Both the position numbers and the translations under genes were made by a program. The notes under the pieces are model-generated. The model did no database searches, was not told the origin of the DNA, and worked only from the letters and a program-made list of their open reading frames with translations. A stretch of DNA of 64,000 bases from Sphingomonadaceae bacterium PASS1 (GTDB lineage: Bacteria > Pseudomonadota > Alphaproteobacteria > Sphingomonadales > Sphingomonadaceae), in NCBI GenBank assembly GCA_002255985.1, contig NKIR01000004.1, forward strand, positions 124,001 through 188,000, read 5' to 3'. Shown piece by piece: positions 55,002-64,000 of this stretch. Position 1 is the stretch's first letter; each line of letters opens with the position of its first letter.

Positions 55002-58000
55002 TTAGAAGCGCAGCTTTGCCGTTACAGCATAGCGACGACCCAGCGCGTCATATGTCGACGGGAAGGTGTTGCCGCTGTTGTACGATGTCGAACCAGCATT
55101 GTTGCCGGTCAATGGCGGAGCCTTATCCAGCAAGTTCTGCACCGAAACGGTGATGGTCAGATTTTCGCTGGCATTGAGACGCGTCGACAGATCAAAGTAA
55201 TCATATGCACTGATCTTGCCGAAGTTAACCGTCTGGCCACCAACGCCCAATACGGTCGAGCCGATCGTTCCGTTGAAGAACGCACCACCGTCAATCACGT
55301 CAAGTGGCTCTTGCTCCATCGCTGACAGGTGACGCCACAACAACGACACATCGATCTTGTCGTACGACAATGTTGTACGCTGCGACCATGAGAAGTCTGG
55401 CTGCAGTGAACCACAGTTCGAGCTGACATATCCGGTGCAATCGCGATTGACCGATTCCGGGTTGAGCACGAACGCATTGAACGTCGATTTGAACGTGTAG
55501 TTACCGTTGAACGACAATGCCAAACCGATTTTGTCGGTCAGATCAGTCTTGTAGTTCACGATCAAGTCGATGCCGTCAGTTCCAATGGCACCCGCGTTCG
55601 ACAGAACCGAGGGCAGGCCAGTGAAAGTGCTTGGGTCACCGCTCAGGCTACCATCGGCCGGGCTACGACGAATGCTGGTACAAGCAGCAGATGTCGATGC
55701 GCCTGCTGCCGGGGTGAACACGTTCGTTCCGAAGCAAGCCGCAATTACGTCACCAGGGGTCGGGGACGAAATCGCGCCCGATACCTTGATGTTGTAATAA
55801 TCGATCGACGCAGTGAAACCAGGGATAATCGCTGGCTGGAAGATCGCACCAATGGTGAAGCTGTCCGACTTTTCAGGCTTAACGTTAACGTTACCGCCAC
55901 CAGTCGAGTTCACCTGACCTGCGTTAGGCTGGGGAATCGAGTTGATGTTGCCCAAGTTGGCACCTTGCGCCAAACAGACGGCACGAAGCTCACCGGTTGG
56001 GCCAGTTGCCGGACGTCCTGGCAACACAGCGCCAGCCGTCGTCAACGTCGCACATGGATCGGTACCAAGGTTGGTCAATCCAGTGTTCACTGGCGCGAAC
56101 AATTCACCAATGTTCGGCGCACGAACTGCACGGGCAAAGTTACCACGAAGGGCGAGACCTTCGATTGGCTCCCAAGTACCACCAGCCTTAAAGGTTGTGG
56201 TGTTGTACGATGGGTTACCTGGTGCGTCTACGGTGTACGACGAATAGCGAAGGCCGCCTTCAACAGTCAGGCTGTTAAAGAATGGCTTGTCGCTAACCAG
56301 TGGCACAACGAGTTCGCCAAAGGCTTCATACACGTTGAAGCCACCAGAGATATCTGGTGTCGCACCACCGGCACCGCCAAGATCGCCGCCCTTGGCAAGC
56401 GCGTCAGCGCCCTGACGGGCAGTATATTTGCGGAACTCACCGCCGACTGCGAATGCCACGGCATCTTCAGCAAATGGGCTGGTAACACCCGCATCGCCGT
56501 TGATGGTTCCCTTGACTTGTGCAAGCGAGGTTTTCGTAAAGCTGGTGCTTTCCTGAACCAAGAACGGAATCGCTGATGGCTGAATGGTACCGAACACATT
56601 TGCCGCAACGCATCCATTTGATGTGTCGAAGCAAACTGGCGCAGCAGCAGTTCCGCCCGCACGAAGCGACTGACGGAAACGCGAGTTCAAGGTATAACCC
56701 TTAATCGTCTGAATATTCTCACTTTGGCCATAGGCACCCGAGAGATCCCAGTCGATTGAGTCGGTGATCGAACCGCGGGCTCCCAAACGGTAATCGAATA
56801 CGGTCGTGACATATTGCGAAATACGTGGACCGGCTTCGACTGCGCGACGGGCAAAAAGTGACTGCGGGTTAGGGTTGTAACCTTCACCAGCTTCGATCAC
56901 GCCATTGCCGTTAACGTCGAATGGCTGCCATGCTTGCAATACAGCAAGACCGTTGCCCGACGTCGTAGCAGTTGCAGACGCGCCACCTGTACCGATTTCA
57001 AGATAACCGGCCTGTCCAGGACGCAAGCTTGGGTTAGCTGCGGCATCGCACTGAGCTTGTGAAAAGCGTGGGGTATAAACCGTCGCGCTTGGGTTAACGT
57101 CGAATGCGCAGAACTGGTTACGCATAGCGGCAGGCAAGAACGGGTTGTTCAATGGAATGTTCACGCCGATGCTGAACGCGCCGGATGGTGCGATGATCGT
57201 GTCTACAGTGTTCTTGGAGAACAGACCGCGCGAATACACTTCAACCGCATCGCTGACTTCGTAACGCGCTTGACCGAACATGTTGAAACGTTCGAACGGT
57301 GTCTGGAAGACGTTATATGGGTTAAAGTTAAACGTCGAGAAGGTCGGAACAAGCTGACCCGCGTCGTTGATCTGGTTGGTACCGCCATTGCCTGTACCGC
57401 TAACCAGACGACCGCCCGAGAAACGCGACGGGAATGCCGTACCTGAACCAAGCGCTGTACCACTGTAGGTATCAAGGGTGGTTAGCGAAACATCGCGCGC
57501 ACCTTGATATACTGGGTCAGCTTGCTGGTAACCAACGCCAAATACGGCGTTACCGCGACCATCGTCGAAGTTCGCACCGATTGTGACATCAGCGCGGAAA
57601 ACGTTACCGTCACCTTTTTCGGTGAGCTGCTGCGAAGCTTGGGCTTCCATGCCGGAGAAATCATTCTTCAAGATGAAGTTAACAACACCGCCAACGGCGT
57701 CAGCGCCATAAGTGGTCGATGCACCGCCGGTGAGAACGTCAACGCGCTCAACCAGAGCGAGCGGAATGTTGTTCAAATCGACCTGACCACCGAAACCGGC
57801 GGGCACGATGCGATCACCGTCGAGCAGTACGACGTTACGGTTTGAACCAATGCCGCGCAAGTTAACGTACGATGCACCACCGTTACCGTTATTGACCGCA
57901 GAACCGATCGAAGCGACAACGCCTGGGATTTCACGAAGAACTTCTTCGGCCAGGTTGGACTGAAGCAGTTCCATTTCTTCGGCGGAAGTTACGTTCACCG

Positions 58001-58175
58001 GAGCCGAACGCTCAAGGTTCGGATTGGTGATGAGCGAACCCGTTACGACGATTGCCTCGGCGGTTTCTTCTTCGGCTGTCGCATCCTGAGCGAATGACGG
58101 CGTTGAGATCAACGCCAGACCCAGTGCGAGCGGTGCCGCTGCATATTTCAAATTGCTGATACGTGTGTTTTTCAC
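55002..58175 (-). CDS. TonB-dependent outer membrane receptor
   Basis: This large beta-barrel transporter has 1057 residues from the GTG at 58175, which sits seven bases after AGGGG; an in-frame ATG at 58202 lacks a site. It has a signal peptide ending STPSFA, then a TonB-box-like EAIVVTG. A plug domain contains ILREIPG-like LREIPGVVASIG and NVVLLDGDRIVP, with VERVDVLTGGASTTYGADAVGG. The C-terminal ends in phenylalanine (AVTAKLRF), as required for barrel assembly. Homologues of this long type in sphingomonads take up oligosaccharides, peptides or lipids. No TonB or ExbB gene is near. Confidence 0.95.
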   Translation of the reverse strand: MKNTRISNLKYAAAPLALGLALISTPSFAQDATAEEETAEAIVVTGSLITNPNLERSAPVNVTSAEEMELLQSNLAEEVLREIPGVVASIGSAVNNGNGGASYVNLRGIGSNRNVVLLDGDRIVPAGFGGQVDLNNIPLALVERVDVLTGGASTTYGADAVGGVVNFILKNDFSGMEAQASQQLTEKGDGNVFRADVTIGANFDDGRGNAVFGVGYQQADPVYQGARDVSLTTLDTYSGTALGSGTAFPSRFSGGRLVSGTGNGGTNQINDAGQLVPTFSTFNFNPYNVFQTPFERFNMFGQARYEVSDAVEVYSRGLFSKNTVDTIIAPSGAFSIGVNIPLNNPFLPAAMRNQFCAFDVNPSATVYTPRFSQAQCDAAANPSLRPGQAGYLEIGTGGASATATTSGNGLAVLQAWQPFDVNGNGVIEAGEGYNPNPQSLFARRAVEAGPRISQYVTTVFDYRLGARGSITDSIDWDLSGAYGQSENIQTIKGYTLNSRFRQSLRAGGTAAAPVCFDTSNGCVAANVFGTIQPSAIPFLVQESTSFTKTSLAQVKGTINGDAGVTSPFAEDAVAFAVGGEFRKYTARQGADALAKGGDLGGAGGATPDISGGFNVYEAFGELVVPLVSDKPFFNSLTVEGGLRYSSYTVDAPGNPSYNTTTFKAGGTWEPIEGLALRGNFARAVRAPNIGELFAPVNTGLTNLGTDPCATLTTAGAVLPGRPATGPTGELRAVCLAQGANLGNINSIPQPNAGQVNSTGGGNVNVKPEKSDSFTIGAIFQPAIIPGFTASIDYYNIKVSGAISSPTPGDVIAACFGTNVFTPAAGASTSAACTSIRRSPADGSLSGDPSTFTGLPSVLSNAGAIGTDGIDLIVNYKTDLTDKIGLALSFNGNYTFKSTFNAFVLNPESVNRDCTGYVSSNCGSLQPDFSWSQRTTLSYDKIDVSLLWRHLSAMEQEPLDVIDGGAFFNGTIGSTVLGVGGQTVNFGKISAYDYFDLSTRLNASENLTITVSVQNLLDKAPPLTGNNAGSTSYNSGNTFPSTYDALGRRYAVTAKLRF

Positions 58176-58516
58176 GATATAGCCCCTATAATAGCGCCCC
58201 ATTCCAACGACTTACCGCGTCCTGGTGGCTGTTAAACTCCCCAGCTTTTTCACTCAAATTGCACATGCAATGCATGCACGAAGTGGGGTGAAATCCCTCC
58301 GGGTTGCCGGCGCTTTGGCGGATTTCCTAGGTTTGCGCAACAAATTGGACCGATATGACAATAATATTTCGGGGCTGTCACCTTTATGCAACAGTGACTT
58401 ATCCACAGAATCCGGTTCGGCATAGCAAACCCTCGGCAGGCCGAAAAACGTTCATGACAGCGACAGCGTCCTTCGTTATGAGAACGGCATTTCAGTTATA
58501 AAGGCGGCCTTTCTTG
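58176..58516. other. Divergent promoter region, receptor / cyclophilin
   Basis: No gene is supported here. The stretch contains an inverted repeat TTGCA-CA-TGCAA (58259-58270) next to TGCATGCA, a perfect DnaA box at 58399-58407 and a TTATAA at 58497-58502 close before the cyclophilin gene. No -35 element with good spacing was seen. Confidence 0.4.
58399..58407 (+). promoter_or_regulatory. Perfect DnaA-box sequence
   Basis: TTATCCACA in the gap between receptor and cyclophilin genes. It is isolated, so an origin is unlikely. Confidence 0.3.
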
Positions 58517-59167
58517 ATGTTACCACGCATATTTTTGTCGAAGCTGACTGCGCTCATTTTAGGCGGGCTATTCCTTGCAGGCGTTCCCGCACTGGCGCAG
58601 ACGCTGCCAACTGGGCCTGCACCCGTTGCGCCTGACCTTGAAAATATGCTGGTTCTCGATTTATCGACGGGCGGCCGCGTCACCATTCAGATGCTGCCTG
58701 CCATTGCACCAGCACATGTTGAGCGCATCAAGACTTTGACGCGTCAGGGCTTTTACAATGGCGTTATCTTCCATCGCGTGATTGAGGGCTTCATGGCGCA
58801 GACCGGCGACCCCAAGGGCACGGGCCAAGGTGGATCCGAGCTTCCCGATTTGAAGGCCGAGTTTAACAGAACGCCGCATTTGCGCGGAACAGTGTCGATG
58901 GCACGCACGAATGAGCCAGACACGGCCAACAGCCAGTTCTTCATCTGCTTCCAACCGCGCTTCAACCTCGACAACAAATATACCGTCTTTGGCCGCGTGA
59001 CATCAGGCATGCAGTTTGTTGACGCCATTGAACGCGGCGAACCGCCCGCAAACCCAAGCCAAGTGCTTCAGGCATCGATTGCGGCAGACAATGTCCCACC
59101 GCCCGCCTTTCCCAAACAGCCCGTTGCTGAAAAACCCATTACCGTAGACCAACTCAGCGGTAGCTAA
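58517..59167 (+). CDS. Cyclophilin-type peptidyl-prolyl isomerase, exported
   Basis: This 216-residue protein has a signal peptide (ending PALA) and a cyclophilin domain: [20 protein letters not shown] near residue 80, GTVSMAR near residue 125 and NSQFFICF near residue 136. The bacterial-type shortened loops are present. It catalyses cis-trans isomerisation of prolyl bonds during periplasmic folding. A TTG one codon before the ATG is also in frame. queA follows 17 bases later, and the same pair ppi-queA occurs in other alphaproteobacteria. Confidence 0.95.
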   Translation: MLPRIFLSKLTALILGGLFLAGVPALAQTLPTGPAPVAPDLENMLVLDLSTGGRVTIQMLPAIAPAHVERIKTLTRQGFYNGVIFHRVIEGFMAQTGDPKGTGQGGSELPDLKAEFNRTPHLRGTVSMARTNEPDTANSQFFICFQPRFNLDNKYTVFGRVTSGMQFVDAIERGEPPANPSQVLQASIAADNVPPPAFPKQPVAEKPITVDQLSGS

Positions 59168-59183
59168 CCGCTTCGGCAACATC

Positions 59184-60224
59184 ATGCGCGTAGACCTGTT
59201 TGATTTCGAGCTTCCGCCCGAGCGGATAGCGCTGCGGCCCGTTAGCCCGCGGGATTCCGCGCGCATGCTATGCGTCGGTGGCGAGAGCGGCCTTGTAGAC
59301 GCTTACGTGAGCGACCTACCGCAAAAGCTGCGCAAGGGCGATTGCCTTATCTTCAACGACACCCGCGTCATACCTGCTCAGCTTACTGCCCGCAGGGGCG
59401 ACGCAACGATTGGCGCGACGTTGCATAAACGCATCGATCTGCGCCGCTGGCAGGCCTTCATCCGCAACGCGAAGCGCCTGCATATTGGCGACTGCATTGA
59501 TTTTGGCCAAGGCGTCTTGGCCAAGGCCGAAGAACGCCATGACGATGGCAGCTTTACCTTGTTCTTTGAAGGCGATGAACCGGTCGAAGTCTTGCTACAT
59601 CGTGCCGGCACGATGCCATTGCCGCCTTATATTGCCGGCAAGCGGCCGACCGATGCGCGCGACGCCGAAGATTATCAGACGATGTTCGCGCAAAAGGACG
59701 GCGCCGTAGCCGCCCCCACCGCGTCACTGCATTTCACACCCGAGCTCATGCAGGCGGTGCACGATGCTGGCATAGAAACCGCAACGCTTACCCTGCACGT
59801 GGGTGCGGGCACATTCCTTCCGGTAAAGGTCGACGACACCGCAAGCCATCGCATGCATAGCGAGTGGGGCAGCATTGATGCCGAGACAGCATACAGGCTC
59901 AACAGCATTCGCGAAAACGGCGGTCGCTTGATCGCGGTCGGCACCACCTCGCTGCGCTTGGTCGAGAGTGCCGCCGACCAAAATGGTATGGTGCACCCGT
60001 TTGAAGGCGACACCGATATCTTCATCACGCCGGGCTATCGGTTTAAGGCCATCAACGGCCTCATGACCAACTTCCATTTGCCAAAATCGACCCTGTTCAT
60101 GCTGGTAAGCGCGCTGATGGGGCGCGAGACGATGCAAGCGGCGTATGTCCATGCGATCGCTGAAGAGTACCGGTTTTACAGCTATGGCGACAGCAGTCTT
60201 TTACTCCCACAGCATAGCGCTTGA
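59184..60224 (+). CDS. queA: S-adenosylmethionine:tRNA ribosyltransferase-isomerase
   Basis: QueA builds the epoxycyclopentane ring of queuosine on tRNA. The 346-residue protein has the standard start [17 protein letters not shown], the [13 protein letters not shown] stretch, PPYI...[22 protein letters not shown] and the C-terminal [17 protein letters not shown]. It follows the cyclophilin gene closely. tgt is not in the window. Confidence 0.97.
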   Translation: MRVDLFDFELPPERIALRPVSPRDSARMLCVGGESGLVDAYVSDLPQKLRKGDCLIFNDTRVIPAQLTARRGDATIGATLHKRIDLRRWQAFIRNAKRLHIGDCIDFGQGVLAKAEERHDDGSFTLFFEGDEPVEVLLHRAGTMPLPPYIAGKRPTDARDAEDYQTMFAQKDGAVAAPTASLHFTPELMQAVHDAGIETATLTLHVGAGTFLPVKVDDTASHRMHSEWGSIDAETAYRLNSIRENGGRLIAVGTTSLRLVESAADQNGMVHPFEGDTDIFITPGYRFKAINGLMTNFHLPKSTLFMLVSALMGRETMQAAYVHAIAEEYRFYSYGDSSLLLPQHSA

Positions 60225-60278
60225 CGCGCAAAAATTAGCAGCGATACATCGTCCAACATAATCTGTTGGGGAGCAATC

Positions 60279-61931
60279 ATGGGACGAATGCTGATTGGGG
60301 GCGTTGCCATATTAAGCGCGATGACTTTGGCGGCTTCGCCGTCGCGCGCTCAAGACCAAGCGATCACCGTCACCGGACAGGCCCAAAGCAAATGGAAAGA
60401 AGCCGAAAGCGACCATTTTAAGATTTACAGCGATGGCGACGAAAAATCGCTCGCACGCCTTTCGGGCAGATTAGAGGCTATCCATTATCTTTTAAAAATC
60501 GCGACAAATATGCGGGAACCCGACGACGCCAATATCGTCAAGGTGAAGGTGTATTCGGTCGCAAGTGTCGCCGATGTTCAGCGGCTCCTTGGCGACCCAA
60601 GCGCGGGGGCCGCAGGCTATTATGACCCCCAACTTGCCGGACCGATTTCAGTCATCCCGCGCGATGCAGGGAACAGCGGCACATTCTCTGGTGAACTCGT
60701 GCTCTTCCACGAATATGCCCACCACTTCATGTTGCAATATCAGGCGGCAGCCTATCCAGCATGGTATGTGGAAGGCTTTGCCGAGCTGATTTCGACCGCT
60801 TCGTTTGAACGCGAGGGCGCCATAACCTATGGTAAGCCAGCGCGGCATCGGGAGGGCGAGTTGCGCTACACGCGTCGCTATCCTGCAGCGAAGATGGTCG
60901 ATGGACGTTATCTCGACGAAAGCTGGGACGCCGAAAATTGGGATTATGGCGATGCCTGGGCCGTGACGCATTATCTGACATTTTCGGAAAAGCGCAAAGG
61001 CCAGCTGAAAGCATATCTTAACGCGATCAATGCTGGCCAAAACTATGCCGAAGCAGCGAAGATTTTTGGCGACGTCAATGACCTCACCCGCGAAGTCGGT
61101 ATTTACGTCGATAGCGGAAGCTATCCTTATAAAACGCCGCCTTTGCCGCCTGAAGTTATCAAAGCACCCGTCATCCGGCCGATTAGCATGGCGGAGGCTG
61201 ACTTTATCGACGACCGGATAACGATGGAGCGACTTGCGCGAATTTCGTCCAAGGAAGAATATGAGGCCTGGGTCAAAGTCCTAGCTAAAACCAAGAATCC
61301 GGTAAAAAAGGATTTCGACACATATTTCGGCGAGAAAACGGCAAACCGTGACAAGTGGATGCAGAAATTGCGCATTAAGACCGCAGCTTATGCGACCGAT
61401 AGCTTGGCATGGACGGTGCAAGCGCATGCCGAATGCATGGCCAAAGATTTTGCCGCCTGCCAGATAAGCAGCGACAAAGCGCTGGCGCTGCAACCCGACA
61501 ATTGGGAGGCTATGTTACGCAAAGGGCAGGCCTTGCTGGGATTGGCTGGCACAGCAGCCGATGCTGATAAAAAAATTGCGTTCAAGGATGCCCGGACTTG
61601 GCTACTGAAAGCCAATGCCGCAAACCCGCCAGCGCATGAGCCGCTCTATTTTTATCACCAAAGCTTTGGCGCCGAAGGCAAGCGCGCACCCGAGATCGCT
61701 GTTGCTGGCCTTGCGCAAGTTGTTGACACCATCCCGCAAATTGATGCCCCGCGCCTGACGCTGGGCAGCGAATTGATGGCGCGTAATCGCTTTGCAGAGG
61801 CGCGCCGCACGTTACGGCCACTGGCGTATTCACCGCATGAATCGGTCGAACAAAAACGGGCACTGGCATTATTGAAGCTGATTGACGAGAAAGAAGCGAA
61901 GAACCAAGCGACGGATGTACCCGTCAGCTAA
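60279..61931 (+). CDS. Exported HExxH protein with C-terminal TPR-like helices
   Basis: This 550-residue protein has a signal peptide (ending PSRAQ). A gluzincin-type zinc motif HEYAH is at residues 144-148, followed by YPAWYVEGFAELIS, where the glutamate about 20 residues on would be the third ligand (Glu in EGFAE). The C-terminal third has TPR-like helices (DKALALQPDNWEAMLRKGQALLG in short pieces). The pattern matches the MA clan, DUF1570-like proteins. A GGGGAGC site precedes the ATG. It would act in the periplasm on an unknown protein. Confidence 0.8.
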   Translation: MGRMLIGGVAILSAMTLAASPSRAQDQAITVTGQAQSKWKEAESDHFKIYSDGDEKSLARLSGRLEAIHYLLKIATNMREPDDANIVKVKVYSVASVADVQRLLGDPSAGAAGYYDPQLAGPISVIPRDAGNSGTFSGELVLFHEYAHHFMLQYQAAAYPAWYVEGFAELISTASFEREGAITYGKPARHREGELRYTRRYPAAKMVDGRYLDESWDAENWDYGDAWAVTHYLTFSEKRKGQLKAYLNAINAGQNYAEAAKIFGDVNDLTREVGIYVDSGSYPYKTPPLPPEVIKAPVIRPISMAEADFIDDRITMERLARISSKEEYEAWVKVLAKTKNPVKKDFDTYFGEKTANRDKWMQKLRIKTAAYATDSLAWTVQAHAECMAKDFAACQISSDKALALQPDNWEAMLRKGQALLGLAGTAADADKKIAFKDARTWLLKANAANPPAHEPLYFYHQSFGAEGKRAPEIAVAGLAQVVDTIPQIDAPRLTLGSELMARNRFAEARRTLRPLAYSPHESVEQKRALALLKLIDEKEAKNQATDVPVS

Positions 61932-61947
61932 CGTACACCGCCGGCCA

Positions 61948-63396
61948 TTAGTGGCCCTTCAATTCGTCACCGGTCAGCCGGACGATGTGCAGCACGTTTG
62001 TTGAACCCGGTGTGCCAAATGGGACGCCGGCCATGATGATAATGCGTCCACCAGCCTGGCCCAAATGATAGCGCAGCGCCATGCGTTTGCCCTTGGCAAC
62101 CATTTCCTCGAACGATCCAATATCCTTGGTCCGCACAGCAAATGCGCCCCAAAGGAGCCCCAGGCGGCGCGCGGTCGATTGGCTGGCGGTTAGCACCAAC
62201 AGCGGCACGGATGGACGTTCGCGCGAGATCCGTCGCGCGGTCGAACCCGATGATGTAAAGCAAACAATCGCGCTGGTTTCTATGGTGTCGACAATCCGTC
62301 CGCTCGCCTCGGCCAGCGCATCGGCAGTGGTGGAATCGGCTGGGGTCTCGGTAAAGTGGATGCGCTTATAGAAATCGGGATCACTTTCGACCTGTTGCGC
62401 AATGCGGTCCATGATCGAAACCGCTTCAATCGGCCAAGCGCCCGCCGCAGTTTCGGCAGACAACATGACCGCGTCGGCACCATCATAAATCGCAGTCGCA
62501 ACGTCCGACACCTCGGCGCGGGTGGGTGACGGCGATACAATCATCGATTCCAGCATTTGCGTCGCAACGACGACGGGCTTGCCCATGCGTCGTGCGGTCG
62601 ACACAATCTTCTTCTGCAAAGGCGGCACTTGTTCGGGCGGCATCTCAACGCCCAAATCACCGCGCGCGACCATCACGCCGTCGGCGAGTTCCAGAATTTC
62701 TTCCAGCCGCCCGATGGCAGCAGGCTTTTCAATCTTCGCCAGCAACGCGGCCTTATTACCGATAAGCTTCTTGCCCTCGGCGACGTCCTCTGGCCGCTGG
62801 ACAAAGGACATCGCAATCCAATCCACGCCTTGCTCCAGAGCAAATGCAAGGTCGGAACGGTCCTTTTCGGTCAGCGCAGCGATGGGAATGACGACGTCAG
62901 GGACGTTCAGCCCCTTGCGGTTCGACAATGCTCCGCCAACTTCAACCTTGGTATTGATATATTCCGGCGCGATTTCGGTGACACGCAGAACAAGCCTACC
63001 ATCGTCGAGCAACAGCCGCGCGCCGACTTCCAATGCGGCAAAGATTTCGGGATGCGGCAAATATACGCGATGCGCGTCTCCCGGCGTTTGGTCGGTATCC
63101 AGCCGGAAAACATCGCCCGTGTGCAATTCAACCTTGCCCTCGGCAAAGGTCCCAACGCGCAGCTTGGGACCTTGCAAGTCCACCAAGATTGTCGTTGGCC
63201 GGTTGTAAGCTTTTTCGAGCGCGCGGATATTGGCGATCAGTTGCGCCTTGTCTGCTTGCTCGCCATGGCTCATGTTCACGCGGAACGCATCGGCACCAGC
63301 GCGGAACAGCTTTTCGATCATTTCGGGCGTGTCGCTGGCGGGGCCCAATGTCGCCAATATGCGGACCTTGCGCATACGTGGCTTGTGATATTGCAT
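61948..63396 (-). CDS. pyk: Pyruvate kinase
   Basis: The enzyme makes ATP and pyruvate from phosphoenolpyruvate and ADP. The 482-residue protein begins RKVRILATLGPASDTPEMI and has the VNMSHG, LVDLQGPKLRVG and MVARGDLGVEMP motifs, the last near residue 260 with the KIEKPA lysine before it. The C-terminal effector domain is present. ATG 63396 is nine bases from a GGAG site; an in-frame ATG at 63375 and a longer frame to 63450 are less likely. It is divergent from the DUF1244 gene. Confidence 0.97.
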   Translation of the reverse strand: MQYHKPRMRKVRILATLGPASDTPEMIEKLFRAGADAFRVNMSHGEQADKAQLIANIRALEKAYNRPTTILVDLQGPKLRVGTFAEGKVELHTGDVFRLDTDQTPGDAHRVYLPHPEIFAALEVGARLLLDDGRLVLRVTEIAPEYINTKVEVGGALSNRKGLNVPDVVIPIAALTEKDRSDLAFALEQGVDWIAMSFVQRPEDVAEGKKLIGNKAALLAKIEKPAAIGRLEEILELADGVMVARGDLGVEMPPEQVPPLQKKIVSTARRMGKPVVVATQMLESMIVSPSPTRAEVSDVATAIYDGADAVMLSAETAAGAWPIEAVSIMDRIAQQVESDPDFYKRIHFTETPADSTTADALAEASGRIVDTIETSAIVCFTSSGSTARRISRERPSVPLLVLTASQSTARRLGLLWGAFAVRTKDIGSFEEMVAKGKRMALRYHLGQAGGRIIIMAGVPFGTPGSTNVLHIVRLTGDELKGH

Positions 63397-63476
63397 AGAA
63401 ATGGCTCCGCGATATGGATTTTGACGTTCGCACTCCCCATAACGAGGCATGTCACCAACGGAAAGGGCGCATAGCT

Positions 63477-63779
63477 ATGCAACAGGACATCCAAATTTCA
63501 GACGCGGCGGCCGCGGCAGCATTTCGCCGCCTCGTCATCCATTTGCAGCACCGGCACGATGCGCAGAATATCGACCTGATGGGCCTTGCCGGTTTTTGCC
63601 GAAATTGCCTCGCCGATTGGGTGATGGAGGCGGATGGCGCGCTGACCAAAGATGAAGCACGCACCCTCATCCACGGCATGCCTGCTGCGGAGTGGAAGGC
63701 GAAGCATCAGACCGAAGCCACGCCCGCGCAATTGCAACGCATGCAGGAAAGCGTGGCGAAAAATGCCCCTTCGCATTAA
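63477..63779 (+). CDS. DUF1244-family protein
   Basis: This is a 100-residue protein with the family's core HLQHRHDAQNIDLMGLAGFCRNCLADWV, in which the CRNCL cysteines and the HHR-like histidines suggest metal or iron-sulfur binding, then IHGMPAAEWKAKHQ. Its function is not known. The start at 63477 is chosen by family length; a longer frame from 63414 overlaps the divergent pyk start. The DUF2312 gene follows 58 bases later, a neighbour also in other alphaproteobacteria. Confidence 0.9.
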   Translation: MQQDIQISDAAAAAAFRRLVIHLQHRHDAQNIDLMGLAGFCRNCLADWVMEADGALTKDEARTLIHGMPAAEWKAKHQTEATPAQLQRMQESVAKNAPSH

Positions 63780-63837
63780 GGCGCTGTCATCTTGATTCGG
63801 GTGCGCAGGCACCGACCAACACCACAGGGAGAATATC

Positions 63838-64000
63838 ATGGCCGAAGGCAATATCGCCGCCGATCAACTGCGTCTTTTCATTGAACGCATTGAGCGTCTG
63901 GAAGAAGAGAAAAAGGGCATCGCCGACGACATTCGTGACGTTTACAGCGAAGCCAAGAGCCAAGGCTATGACGCGAAAATCATGCGTCAGATCGTACGCC
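63838..64000 (+). CDS. DUF2312 / GapR-like nucleoid protein (cut by window end)
   Basis: The first 54 codons are present. [21 protein letters not shown] followed by [19 protein letters not shown] is the GapR coiled-coil pattern. GapR of Caulobacter binds overtwisted DNA ahead of moving polymerases and helps chromosome segregation. An AGGGAGAATATC site precedes the ATG. The gene runs past the end of the window. Confidence 0.92.
   Translation, partial: MAEGNIAADQLRLFIERIERLEEEKKGIADDIRDVYSEAKSQGYDAKIMRQIVR

Overview
The window reads as chromosome of a Sphingomonadaceae alphaproteobacterium, closest in style to Sphingorhabdus or Sphingopyxis. The signs are moderate-to-high G+C, the order panB - TPR protein - bamB - der, the argH - small lipoprotein - lysA block, a GapR-type DUF2312 protein, many TonB/M16/M3/S9-style envelope and periplasmic hydrolases, and acyl-CoA dehydrogenase-rich catabolic operons. 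The species call is inference; no rRNA is present.

Layout. 0.4-7.2 kb: a membrane di-iron hydroxylase, an ArsC-like protein, a lipoprotein phosphodiesterase, then the core run panB, TPR membrane protein, bamB, der. 7.3-12.1 kb: a broken Hpt gene, a DUF418 membrane protein, a Coq4 protein and purL. 12.1-12.8 kb is a gene-poor stretch dense in hairpins on the minus strand. I read it as the terminator of the neighbouring SDR gene, a candidate sRNA whose loop resembles an anti-Shine-Dalgarno, and a second purine-rich structured transcript ending in a strong terminator. 12.8-23.8 kb: two divergent lipid-catabolic operons. One has an SDR and a pair of acyl-CoA dehydrogenases. The other has an MFS carrier, an ACAD11-type dehydrogenase, a zinc alcohol dehydrogenase, an APH-type kinase, two SDRs and a serine hydrolase. 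23.9-27.3 kb: EamA transporter, GNAT, ispG and an S1/P1 nuclease. 27.3-29.1 kb: a minus-strand cassette of SPFH protein, ribbon-helix-helix protein and two small membrane proteins. 29.2-33.3 kb: M3 peptidase, a winged-helix regulator, tRNA-Val(UAC), and an AT-richer accessory scar behind the tRNA.

33.3-42.9 kb is mostly core metabolism: a TlpA lipoprotein divergent from argH, an LptM-like lipoprotein, lysA, a precorrin-2 dehydrogenase with a SUMT remnant, proC, an amidase, two hotdog thioesterases, YbjN, UbiK, TspO and a small unknown protein. 42.9-49.4 kb holds large secreted or periplasmic hydrolases (M16 peptidase, penicillin-acylase family, GH5-like). clpB follows with a heat-shock-like promoter. 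52.2-58.2 kb is an envelope cluster: small secreted protein, TPR/aspartyl beta-hydroxylase, sulfotransferase-like protein and a large TonB-dependent receptor. The end carries a cyclophilin, queA, a secreted HExxH/TPR protein, pyruvate kinase, a DUF1244 protein and the start of the DUF2312/GapR gene, cut by the window edge.

The observations I rate most worth following are the hairpin-dense locus at 12.1-12.8 kb and the split ACAD11-like kinase/dehydrogenase operon. After these come the Hpt gene broken by an apparent 22-nt deletion and the tRNA-Val scar. I saw no CRISPR array, insertion sequence, intact integrase or rRNA.
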